Shown here: in pieces, positions 52,637 through 61,412 of the stretch | Layout of the letters: each line of letters begins with the position of its first letter | Position numbering within the stretch: the first letter of the stretch is position 1 | NCBI GenBank assembly: GCA_029931535.1 | Contig: JAQPZY010000623.1 | Coordinates: 1-64,000, forward strand | Origin: Margaritifera margaritifera | Taxonomy: Eukaryota > Mollusca > Bivalvia > Unionida > Margaritiferidae | Direction of reading: 5' to 3' | Length of the DNA stretch: 64,000 nt | The notes under the pieces: model-generated | Seen by the model: only the letters and a program-made list of their open reading frames with translations | Databases searched by the model: none | Told to the model about the DNA's origin: nothing | Program-made: the position numbers and the translations under genes

Positions 52637-55600
52637 GCAGAACCGGATGTTAGCGCCACATCCCGCGCGTGACAATACACATCAGCTGCAGAAATACCAG
52701 GAATACTTGGGTGAACTCAATTTTGGCAACATTGAATTTCCGGTGCAGGTTACTAAGGCTACACTGAACAAGTTTGAAGAACTTAACCCGGGTATCTGTT
52801 AAGCAAAAATTGGCATGGGTGGACCAAGAATTATCTGCTTTTTATTGAAGGCATAAAAGATTCAGAGTCGTTATCTCATTACGTATGGAGAAAAAAATCT
52901 TTCCCTATTGCTTAACCCACCCAGAAAGTACCACGGTAACAAGTTTCCATGCGAACGTTGCCTGCATTTATTTAGCACCCAGCAGAGGCTTGACGAGCAT
53001 GATTTTTATTGTGGTGGAATTGGTGGAAAACCCCAGTGTACAATTATGCCAGAAACCCGGCAAAAGCATTTTGAAATAAACGCGGTGCTACGAGAGATGA
53101 ACGTTCCGTATGTGATTTACGCGGATTTTGAATGTTTGAGTGTTCCAGTGAACGATTTTGAGTTTAATACAAATACAACACAACTTGCGGAACAAATTCC
53201 ATGCGGGTGTGGTTACATTGCTGTCAGATGTGATGGAGCAGAAGAGCCACCAATATTGTATCGTGGCCAGAACTCGGTTGAGGTGTTTCTTAAATCGCTC
53301 GAGGTTACCAGAACATGGATACGCGAACAGCTCGATCCGCCCGAAGACATGATCATGACCGGTGATGATATTGATAAGTTTATCACGGCGACTCATTGCT
53401 GGATCTGCGAAGGAGCTTTCAGTTCCACTGATGCGAAAGTTTGCAATCACTATCGTATCACTGGCGCGTACTGAGGAGCCGCACATAATGCATGCAATCT
53501 ACAGTTGCGGATTTTCCCAAAGAGAATAACAATTCCTGTGGTGTTTCATAACCTGAGTGGGTATGATGGGCAACCTGATTATGCAGGCAATCGCAACAGC
53601 ATCGAATGCGCCAATAAGTGTAATCCCCAACAACATGGGAAAATACATCACATTTTCGGTGGGTCAGTTGCAGTTCATTGATTCGCAGCAGTTTATGCAT
53701 CCATCATTGGAGAAACTAGTTAGCTACCTTGCGGTGGAAAGCTTCAAAATCGCCAGTCGATATGGTGCCTTTGATGGACAAGGTCCACTCACCGCTGACA
53801 AGTTAAAGTTGATAACGCGAAAAGGAGTGTACCCGTACCAGTACATGACCGACTGGGAAAAGTTTGCCGAAACTCAGTTGCCACCGATCGAGGCATTTCG
53901 TTCGTCGTTGTATCGTGAAGGTATTACCGCCAAACGCGGTTTGGTCCGCATTCGAATGTACAAACCTCGGTGACTCTCACGATTTGTATCTGCGCCCTGA
54001 TGTATTGCTGCTTGCGGATGTCTCAGAAGCGTTTCGCGATACCGCGAGCAGAATGTACAAGCTTGACCTCGCGCACTACTTTATGTCACCGGAAATGGCG
54101 TGGGATGCATTGCTGTTAATGACAAAAGTAGCGTTGGAACATCTCACCGATATTGATATGCGTCTGTTTATCGAGCGAGGAATCCGTGGCGGCATTTCAA
54201 TGGTCAGTCATCGGCGCGCTCGCGCAAATAACCCGGGCGTGACGGATAGGACCCCGCTGTCAAAACAGTTACATCATGTATCTTAACGCCAACAATCTTT
54301 CTCATTTGGCGATGATGCAGCCGCTGCCGGTTGGTGGATTTTCATGGATAGATTCCGCGGATGTTAACTTGAAAACATATCTACACGATCACGACAGCAA
54401 CAGCGACGACGGAAAATTCTTCGAAGTCGACTTGGAGTACCCGGATGAGCTTCACCACGCCCACAACGACTACCGGTTTTCACCGGAAGCATTGTCAGTG
54501 CCCCGCAAATGGCTGTCCTCGAATCAGCGCGAAATATTCGACGAATCCGGCGGAAAACCAACTATGTAGTGCACGTATGAATCCTGCAGTAGTATTTGCA
54601 ATTTGGAATGCGTGTAAGTAAAATGCATCGGGTGCTCCAGCGAGCTTGAATGATTCCTTATATCCAGATGAATACGGATCTGCACACCAAGGCCAAAAAT
54701 GATTTTGAAAAAGAATTCTTCAAATTGATGAACAATTCTGTGTTTGGGAACACGGTGGAGAGTCTGCGAGAGCGAATCCGCGTCGACCTTGTCCGTGACA
54801 CCGAACCGGACAAGCTTCGAAGGCTCATCGCCTACCCAGCATTTCGGTCACGAAAAATCTTCGATGGTGGACTCATTGCTGTACATAGTAAAACATCGAA
54901 ACTGAACCTGACAAAGCCTATCTATGTTGGCGTGTCCGTGTTGGATTTGTCGAAGGTGCTCATGTACGAGTTTTACTATGACAAAATTAAACCGTTTTAT
55001 CAGGATCGTGCAAGATGCTTTACACCGACACAGACTCGCTGCTGGTGCATATAACCAACTCATATCACGGATATAGCATCGGACACACTTGAAAACGAAT
55101 TTGACGAAAGAACACCCGTTGTTTAGCGATAGCAACCAAAAAAGTCGTGGGGAAATTCGAAGACGAGTGCAATGATGAGCCTATCATCGAATACGTGGGA
55201 CTGCGCCCCACAATGTACTCGACTGTGATTGGATCGCAGGGCGATTTCGGATCCAGAAACAAAAACGGGCAAAAGGAGTTGCCTGGGTTATTGTGAAAAA
55301 AGATCGTACACACGAAGTGTATGTGGAATGTCTTCGCGAGCGATGTGAATACACACACACACCGCCAACATGATTAGGTGTAAACAACATCACATGGAGG
55401 TGTATCGATGTACGAAGGTGAGTTTGTCACCACTGGACACAAAACGATGGATGCTCTCCGACAGAATTACCAATTACGCGTATGGACATCATGCGATTAC
55501 AAATCCGCTTACGATTTTTAAAAAGATCTTGGTGGCAATTCGTTATTTCCCTGAACGTCTTGCAGTCCCTCTCGCACAATTGCTCTACCGGGAGGTTGGA

Positions 55601-55690
55601 CCGCAGAGCTATCTCGCGATGGCTCATCCACAGGCGCCAAATAATAACGTGTTGGTTGCCCTGAAAAGCCAATCCGAGCTGAGACAGTAA
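52602..55690 (+). pseudogene. Protein-primed type B DNA polymerase, inactivated
   Basis: Pieces in canonical order. IEFPVQVTKATLNKFEELNP (52730) opens it. A C2H2-type finger CERCLHLFSTQQRLDEHDFY C lies at about 52958. Exo I is YADFEC (53118-53135). CWIC..CNHY..GAAHNACN forms a zinc-binding/HNH-like part, with TGA at 53472-53474 where the family has Arg (one-base CGA to TGA change). Exo II is FHNLSGYD (53543-53566). RKGVYPYQYM, then HDLYLRPDVLLLAD (Exo III, 53980) and ERGIRGGISM follow. Motif A is YLNANNL with Asn (54285-54287) in place of the catalytic Asp. Motif B is KLMNNSVFGNT (54722) and motif C YTDTDS (55021-55038, both Asp kept). GLRPTMYS, VKKDRTHEVY and YAYGHHAI end it. About six frame breaks; the polymerase is dead. 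Confidence 0.93.
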
Positions 55691-55883
55691 ATACATCGGC
55701 GGACCATACCGGATCGGTTGCACGACGTTGCCCACCTTCTAACTCCCAAGGTGCATACAGGTACAGAAAAAAATTGTTTCCGATTGATTACAACGGCAGT
55801 GGGTGTAAAATGATTTTGCCCTTAACTGTAATAGTTTTCCGTCGAATCGCATCAGCGGGTTTAAATGCAATCGCGTGTGCGAT
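55691..55883. other. Convergent spacer between polymerase and integrase
   Basis: A ~190 bp gap between the plus-strand polymerase stop (55690) and the minus-strand integrase stop. The C-terminal end of the integrase may extend into it as HAIAFKPADAI on the minus strand, after the TAA at 55884-55886. Confidence 0.5.
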
Positions 55884-56560
55884 TTAATTATTCAGCGCTA
55901 TTATGACTAATCGTAGTTGTGTAACCCACTCATGTGATAGCTCTTCGATTTGAGACCGCTCTGCGGTGTGAGACCTCATCAATAATTTTTGCGCGTACTG
56001 ATGTCCGAGTAATCGTTCCGCAAGTGTGCGATTCAATGGTTCCACAATAGCATGGTCACGATGTACGCTAACATGCCCAACACGGACCAGCACATGATGT
56101 TTCATCAACAATGCAGCAACGGATCCGATAAATTCTTTACCTGGATCCACTTGTAATAACGGTGGCCATGTTAACGTATCGCGTGTGTAAATACGTTCGA
56201 GTGCATCTGCGACACCAGCTGAATCTTTGGACCTCAGCGGCTCCGCTTCCTTGTATCTGCTAGCAAAATTACAATGGTTAATGCGTATTTATATACGCGT
56301 CCATGTATTCGATCTTGTGGAAGAAATAGCAGATGAGCCTGATGAACATCGTTAAGTTTTGGGACATCAAACCAACCACGGGAAATCTTTCTTGGCGCGG
56401 GTAGGTAAATTTGCCACAGCGCTTGTTTGTCTAACCATTTTCGAGCAACCCCATGCGTGACCGCTGCTGCACTCGCTAACTTTTCAACAGCAGCTCACCT
56501 TTCCAATAACCACGAGGACTGTAATATATTTTGGCTAAAGTTCGCTCTGAAACCATGTAT
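55884..56560 (-). pseudogene. Retroviral-type (DDE) integrase of the Polinton, inactivated
   Basis: On the minus strand the N-part reads GYWKG-like residues and then VARKWLDKQALWQIYLPAPR (about 56400-56450). The first catalytic position is in VHQAHLLFLP, where the family has Asp: here it is His (codon 56333-56335). After a frameshift, SRYKEAEPLRSKDSAGVADA and LERIYTRDTL lead to the second Asp in LLQVDPGKEF (56146-56148) and the Glu in IVEPLNRTLAERL (56040-56042), all in the expected spacing. There are two or three frame breaks and a premature TAA at the C-terminus. It would have cut target DNA and joined the element ends. With the first Asp lost and the frame broken it cannot. Confidence 0.9.
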
Positions 56561-56577
56561 GTTCATATCTATATATT

Positions 56578-56945
56578 TTACCTCCAATGCGTGGACTTTT
56601 TCCACAAATGAGTGGAACCTCCCAGTACAGTCTTGGCATTCATACCTCCTTTGATGATCCATCTAGCGATTCTTACTCGGAGTGTAGGATTAATTGCATT
56701 CAAATTATGGATAAGATCTACATCGGCACGTTGGCGTGCACGGATATCGTTTGATGCTTTATAAGCAAGATTATGTCGGTAACATGCAGCATCGACGCGG
56801 TTGATAGGTGATTCTCAAGGCTTCGCTTGCTTGTGAGAATCAAGTCGTATATCCAGCCATGCTCCTGGCCCACAGTAATTGCATCCGGGAATATACTTTT
56901 CACCAGGATATTTACTACATGGTGCCCTGGGTAATTTCGCTAACG
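56578..56945 (-). pseudogene. Phospholipase A2-like protein, one internal stop
   Basis: Minus strand, one frame throughout: GEKYIPGCNYCGPGAWLDIR (calcium-loop-like YCGPG), a TGA (complement 56815-56817), PINRVDAACYRHNLAYKASN (catalytic helix), DIRARQRADVDLIHNLNAIN, and INGGMNAKTV-type residues to TAA at 56578-56580. The CGPG loop and D-A-A-C..H core match the secreted-PLA2-like domain found in parvovirus VP1 and in many Polinton/adintovirus genomes, where it is thought to help the particle cross membranes. The catalytic His is kept (56773-56775), but the following Asp of the HD pair is Asn (56770-56772). It lies just upstream of the integrase on the same strand. Confidence 0.85.
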
Positions 56946-57440
56946 TGGCAGCGACATCACCGCCGAAGACTTTTTTTTAACAAATGTGAATTTCTTTGCT
57001 GTACATCAAACACAAGTTCGCGCGATCGCGGATCGACCATTACGTGTTCGAACTCGAGTTGGATTTGCAGTACGTGTTTTTGTGCGGCATCGGACACAAT
57101 ATGAAGACATGGTTGTATTATACAACATCGCTGTTGATGGTTAACATGACATCACGAAAAGAAAAGGAAAAGCACAGAAGACGCCAAAGATTTGAAAAGC
57201 TCCTCGTCGAGAAAAATCAAAGATATGAAAAGCTCCTCGTAAAGAAAAATCCACGATTTTTCTGTCATTGACTTTTCCGAGCAGGCAGTACCAGAATTGT
57301 CCAAACACGGTTATATGTTTCTAATCATTTTTCCGGCCGGTTCAGGGAAAAGTCAACTATTGTTGAATATGACTTTTCGATGGTTGTCGTGGGATCGGAA
57401 TAAATTTTCCTTACCTTCGAAGAAAATCAACTCGCACATG
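56946..57440 (+). pseudogene. P-loop ATPase-like ORF, truncated (putative packaging ATPase)
   Basis: Three frames chain together. The plus frame at 56996-57271 contains FARSRIDHYVFELELDLQYV and a basic part with two near-identical repeats (FEKLLVEKNQR, YEKLLVKKNPR). A shifted frame then gives FSVIDFSEQAVPELSKHGYM and FLIIFPAGSGKSQLLLNM. The hydrophobic strand plus AGSGKS is a Walker A (57342-57359 region). Position and strand fit the FtsK/HerA-type genome-packaging ATPase of Polintons, but no Walker B or later motif is visible before the frame decays. The assignment rests on the P-loop and gene order. Confidence 0.5.
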
Positions 57441-57780
57441 TATATCACAAGCAGTGGTCATTCATGGACGGGCATCAAAACGTTGACACCGGTCTGCAGA
57501 TTTCCCAGTGCGACTTTCGTACGTTGTACCCGATTGATTACTTTGCATTGGAACACCTGGACCTGTTCAGATAGTCCGTGGTCGACATGTTCTTTAGTGC
57601 ACGTGTTACTAATCTGGTTAAACCAGCTATTTCCAATTACAGATGCACTGCTGTCACCCTCTCCGATAAGTTTCTGTTGTTGGAAGGCGCAGGTGGTCGA
57701 ATGAGGGTACTTGACGCACATATAGAAAACTCCTAGTTGGTTTCTCAAATTCGTAATGGAACCTGTTACATTTCTAAATA
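57441..57780 (+). pseudogene. Unrecognised plus-strand reading frame
   Basis: A frame without ATG reads WSFMDGHQNVDTGLQISQCD, FRTLYPIDYFALEHLDLF, a stop, VVDMFFSARVTNLVKPAISN and YRCTAVTLSDKFLLLEGAGG followed by RMRVLDAHIENS. Its balanced composition makes it a better candidate than the overlapping frames at 57297-57704 (plus) and 57458-57802 (minus). It may be the remainder of the ATPase gene or of a capsid gene. I cannot place it. Confidence 0.4.
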
Positions 57781-57818
57781 AAAATGTCCTATCACGAAGC
57801 AAAAGTTGACCTTAACCC

Positions 57819-58242
57819 ATGGCAGATTGTGAAATCAAAAGTGTAATACGAAATGATTGTGGGGTTACAATGAGGCTTTCTCCGACAACGTTAACTGGAA
57901 ATGTCCCCGTGTGGTTAACCCAAACGCAACTTAATCAGCTTAATGTAGCCAAATGAAAGAACACCTCGGTGACATTAGCGTTATCGAAGTTAGGAGTGGC
58001 CCAAAAGCAAATATCCGGTTGAATATTTCTATTTTTTGTGACGCTTCCAGCTTTGCTAGCGGCTGCGGCTCCTGCGGTTGCAAAAAGCGGCTGCGTTAGG
58101 GGCTGTCGGAACTGCTTCCGGAATGGCTCTTATAAAAGCGATTGGGGGACGAATAAAAAAAGGAAAAGGTCTTCGATTATGCAGGAGTGGAAACCAAAGG
58201 CTCCCGAGAGGAAATGGTCTTCAGTTGTGGCCTGACCGTTGA
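57819..58242 (+). pseudogene. Minor capsid (PX/pVI-like) protein, frameshifted
   Basis: ATG at 57819: MADCEIKSVIRNDCGVTMRL, SPTTLTGNVPVWLTQTQLNQ, a stop, NTSVTLALSKLGVAQKQ and a hydrophobic LPALLAAAAPAVAK. After a -1 shift near 58080 it continues AALGAVGTASGMALIKAIGG, RIKKGKGLRL and GNGLQLWPDR. The pattern of short LTxxQ..VTLxLSK repeats, a hydrophobic Ala-rich hairpin, a KKGKGL basic stretch and G-GLxL motifs is that of the Polinton minor capsid/PX-type protein, compared with adenovirus internal capsid proteins. The stop TGA at 58240-58242 overlaps the ATG of the protease. Three breaks. Confidence 0.7.
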
Positions 58243-58681
58243 TGAAAGTGAAACTTTTTGCGCGTCCATTGACCAATTTTGATTTACTTGCAATGACAAA
58301 GTCAGTCAAGCATTTCCGATTTGTCTTTATGCGGGATGAACTAGCATCGATGATTCCACGCACAAGAGAACTGGTATTGTTAAACTGGATTTGACAACAG
58401 GACCTGGAACTCATTGGGTTGCATACGTGGTAACGCCTCGACATCTTTTATATTTTGACTTGTACGGGCTTGCGTCACCACGTGAAGTTGTTGATTATTT
58501 AACCCGAGGTTGCGGACCTGGACGACAGAGTCGTCTACGGCTGTTTTATTCAACGCTGCCGTTGCAAACTCTGTTGGATCGGCCAATATGTGATGTGGTC
58601 ATCTTGTTGTTCAAGCATGCGTGCACTCAAGCGTTCACCAACCCCGAAAACGATTATTGGTTTTACGTTAAACTACACTAA
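58242..58681 (+). pseudogene. Adenovirus-type cysteine protease, one frameshift
   Basis: ATG at 58242: MKVKLFARPLTNFDLLAMTK, SVKHFRFVFMRDELAS. A +1 frameshift at about 58340-58370 leads into GIVKLDLTTGPGTHWVAYVV with the catalytic His (58412-58414), LLYFDLYG with the acidic residue, and DRPICDVVILLFKHA with the Cys (58589-58591). It ends FYVKLH and TAA at 58679-58681. The order His, Asp, Cys and the FDLYG motif match the Ulp1/adenain fold used to mature virions. It is about 145 residues long, slightly short of the usual Polinton protease. The catalytic residues survive, so apart from the frameshift it is among the best preserved genes here. Confidence 0.85.
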
Positions 58682-58693
58682 ATAGTATCCAAA

Positions 58694-59523
58694 ATGACTA
58701 TTAACCTTTACGGAAGTTCAACCGCGCGACGACTCGGCGCCGATGTGGATTTGACCAGTTTTGCCACCAAAGCGGACTTGACTGAGTTTACCAGTCGGGT
58801 TTTTGTTTGTGTTGACCCAGGCGAGCTTGTGATTTTTGAAGATCAAACTGGAAAGCTGCGAACATTTAACGTAGACATTCGAAAAGTTGATTTGCCAGAG
58901 TTTATCAGCCGGGCTAACATGAACAAGGGCGAACTTGTAATTTTCCAAGAACAAACTGGAAAAATTAAAATGTTTAACGTGGACATCAGTCGCGCGAAAC
59001 CTGGTCGTGATCACTCAAAACGGGGGAATCAGAGGCTATGGTATGTTGATTGCGTTTGTCAAACATTAAGTTGACAATGCTGATGCTACAATGGAACAAT
59101 ACGTGGATGAACAGATCGCATACGTACCCGCGGCACTACTCGTAGTAACTTCATGGGATCCAATTGTTGGAATATTAACCAAAGAAGCAGAGGAAAATAA
59201 CTGACTTGGTAATCTTAAGAAATGGCCGATTAATTTTTAGTTCTTTTGAAAGTGGTTTTGATGGGCAAAAAAATCATATCTTAAAAATGTGCGACTCTGG
59301 ATCATATATGTTTATCATAACTGGAAATAGTGGCGGGTTGGGTCAAATAGCAATGTTGAAAAATGATCATCAGCAGCATGGTTTGCTACAGATATCACGT
59401 ACCCGCAAAATCGACTTTAGTATGGAATTTTTCACATTTACAGCATCAGCATCATTAGTCGCCGGAGAAGTAATCAACATCTATCCGGGCGGTTACTTAA
59501 CTCTCTGTGGTGTTTGTGTTTAA
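58694..59523 (+). pseudogene. Fibre-like / surface protein region (putative)
   Basis: The first frame (58694-59074, 126 codons, starts MTINLYGSSTARRL) has two matching repeats, GELVIFEDQTGKLRTFNVDI (residues 43-62) and GELVIFQEQTGKIKMFNVDI (79-98), each preceded by a D-L-x-E-F-x-S-R segment. After a break comes MEQYVDEQIAYVPAALL (59090). A frame at 59206-59523 then reads LIFSSFESGFDGQ, GSYMFIITGNSGGLGQIAML and SLVAGEVINIYPGGYLTLCG, beta-rich with a jelly-roll or TNF/fibre-knob look. A shaft of repeats followed by a beta head suggests a receptor-binding fibre split by two shifts. It lies downstream of the protease. This is inference from layout; no family match is certain. Confidence 0.45.
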
Positions 59524-59550
59524 GATTAGAATTATTATTGCATATAATCG

Positions 59551-60250
59551 ATGGATTCTGACTGCGGTGATGAGGTTGCGGAATTTACCGACGGGGTTCT
59601 GGATAAGAAGACCAGTGATACTAATATTGATAGCAATTTCGTTCCAATTGTCGACGAATATCTGCTTCCAAATGGTGTTACCAGACCCACGTATACGCTC
59701 AAATATAATCTACGCGAGGGTAAGATAGAAATCAACCGTTGGGACCACCTGCCTGATGTACCAATACCAACTCGAGGCCAGCTTGGAGTCATAGTATTAG
59801 CATGCAAATATGCTCAGTAATTGACTGCACCGCCAGGTGTGAAAACATACAGGGAGTGTTTCTATAACGACGAAGAAATATTCACCGCTGAATCAACCCC
59901 GGTTAAATTCCCCATTGAGTATGTTAAACCAATATTAACTCAACTAACAAGAGAAAGATCTCGACTGTTATTTAACAAGGACGCACTTGTCCGTGTGAAG
60001 TTCTTGGAAGAAAACGATCGATAGAGGAACAAAGCAATGGTGTAATCGGTATACTTCTATATGAACCTGGTGCCATATCTCAGGAACGTACAATCGCCGC
60101 AGATCTAAATATTCCTCGGGAAGATATTTTCTTGTATGATGATTGCACAAGTAAAGAAAAATGATTGGTTGGAAGTCCGTGTGCGTATGGCACATGAACA
60201 ACGTCAGCCTGTCGAGCCATTAGTCTCCACTATGACGATATTAATAGAAG
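59551..60250 (+). pseudogene. Unrecognised Polinton ORF
   Basis: From ATG 59551: MDSDCGDEVAEFTDGVLDKK, LKYNLREGKIEINRWDHLPD, GQLGVIVLACKYAQ, TAA at 59818-59820, and in the same frame on to TAPPGVKTYRECFYNDEEIF and SRLLFNKDALVRVKFLEEND R. A shifted frame then gives ILLYEPGAISQERTIAADLN followed by IPREDIFLYDD. It probably was one protein of about 220 residues with an acidic N-terminus. The function is unknown. It occupies the slot of a late small gene before the right inverted repeat. Confidence 0.55.
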
Positions 60251-60257
60251 AATTATA

Positions 60258-60622
60258 ATGGACCCTCAATGTTACCGACGTGAAAAATATTCGAAGCGGA
60301 ACTGCAACTGCGTGATGACATTGTTAGGCAAACTGCGTTGCTGGTGAAATACAAACGTATATGTAACGTTGTAAATGCTATTTGTGAAATCGCCGCGGCA
60401 ACAACCGTAGCGGGAATCACAACCACAGCAACTGTTATAAGCACACCAATTGGAGTCGTTGCTGGAGCTATATCAATTGTAGCCGGTGTGATCGGCGGTG
60501 CTGGTAAAATAATGTCATTACGATTTCATCAGCGAGTACGTGTTTATTCGGAACTTCTCGTTGCAGCACAGAGTAGTCTCAATACAACTACCAAGCTGTA
60601 TTCGATAGCTATCGAAAATTAG
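60258..60622 (+). pseudogene. Hydrophobic glycine/alanine-rich ORF of the Polinton
   Basis: ATG at 60258 reads MDPQCYRREKYSKRNCNC. A shift near 60295 leads to EAELQLRDDIVRQTALLVKY, KRICNVVNAICEIAAATTVA, GITTTATVISTPIGVVAGAI and SIVAGVIGGAGKIMS, then RFHQRVRVYSELLVAAQSSL NTTTKLYS and TAG at 60620-60622. A charged start, a long small-residue hydrophobic hairpin and a polar helical tail (HxxxxxxAxSxLNT) are shared in layout with the ORF at 41.9-42.4 kb and its 23.3 kb copy. This suggests one protein family in different element types. Likely membrane-active; function unknown. Confidence 0.6.
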
Positions 60623-60759
60623 CGCGACTGAGTTCGAGACCGTGTTGGCTAAAATGGAAAACCACAGGCAACTCCGAGAACAAATACGAAACCAGGTAGT
60701 TGAGTTGCAAGCAGTAAAAGTTGAGAAAATGTTTACAAAATCACACACGTGGCCAAATA

Positions 60760-60982
60760 GTGTAGTTGTTGTGTTTTTTTCCGTAACTATGATCGCAAAT
60801 CGGTAACAGTTATGCGCCTTTCTTCGCTACGTGAAAGCTAGCGTTTAAAATTATATTTTGTAAACCCAACCGCGCATGCATTAATATGCGACGACTAAGA
60901 TAAACAGTACAAAATTCATGGGGTATATAAGGGCTGACTCATCCCAGTAATAAAAATCTAGAACTCCTATTATCACACTACT
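60760..60982 (-). repeat. Right terminal inverted repeat of the Polinton
   Basis: Reverse complement of 51257-51489, 223 bp, ending CTATTATCACACTACT. It is followed at once by ACATC (60983-60987), the same five bases that precede the left end. Polintons usually duplicate 6 bp; the sixth position differs here, so either one site mutated or the true boundary is one base off. Confidence 0.95.
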
Positions 60983-61065
60983 ACATCTGATCCTTACTAA
61001 GAAAATAAATGACATGATATATGAATTGATAACATTATGATTAGTAGTAAAAGAACATTTAAATT

Positions 61066-61412
61066 CGTGCAATATTTATTTTGTAACGCATTTACATACA
61101 TACATATATATATATATTAGTACTTACACGTGGATTCTTCTGGCGCTGAAAGAACATAATAAACGTGATATTAGAAACGGCGAAATATCCTTCGCTTAGG
61201 TGGTTTCAATATTTATTTTGTAATACATGTAGGTGTGTTAGATAGCAGAGCCTTAAACAATGATAATTTATAATTATTTAGCGAAAGTAGACACAGCTGT
61301 TCAGATATATTGGTTCTTACGAATTCTCTGATCCGTTCTTCCTCGAAAGAACAAAACAAACGTGATATTAGACAAGATGAAATAAACTTCTCTTATTTGG
61401 TTTCCAAAAAGG
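61066..61412. repeat. Diverged two-copy direct repeat
   Basis: CAATATTTATTTTGTAA(C/T) followed further on by GAAAGAACA(T/A)AA..AAACGTGATATTAGA and a TTAGGTGGTTTC / TTTGGTTTC end occurs at about 61069-61208 and again at 61207-61413, with an extra ~60 bp in the second copy. Non-coding. Confidence 0.7.

Larger units (their letters stand above)
51257..60982. mobile_element. Polinton/Maverick-type (adintovirus-like) element, 9,726 bp, inactivated
   Basis: Bounded by matching terminal inverted repeats starting AGTAGTGTGATAATAG and flanked on both sides by ACATC. Inside are the hallmark genes: protein-primed type B DNA polymerase, retroviral-type integrase, P-loop ATPase-like ORF, minor-capsid-like protein and adenovirus-type protease, plus a PLA2-like gene. 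Gene density is viral, with small gaps and one overlapping stop/start. The interior is visibly richer in G+C than the host DNA. At 9.7 kb it is shorter than a full Polinton (commonly 15-20 kb), and no double-jelly-roll major capsid ORF is recognisable. Most genes have stops or frameshifts, so this copy cannot move by itself. Confidence 0.93.

Noticed and set aside
57458..57802. 114-codon minus-strand ORF considered as a capsid or other Polinton gene
   Set aside because: The overlapping plus-strand frame has better composition and lies in the direction of the neighbouring late genes. No capsid motif is present on either strand.
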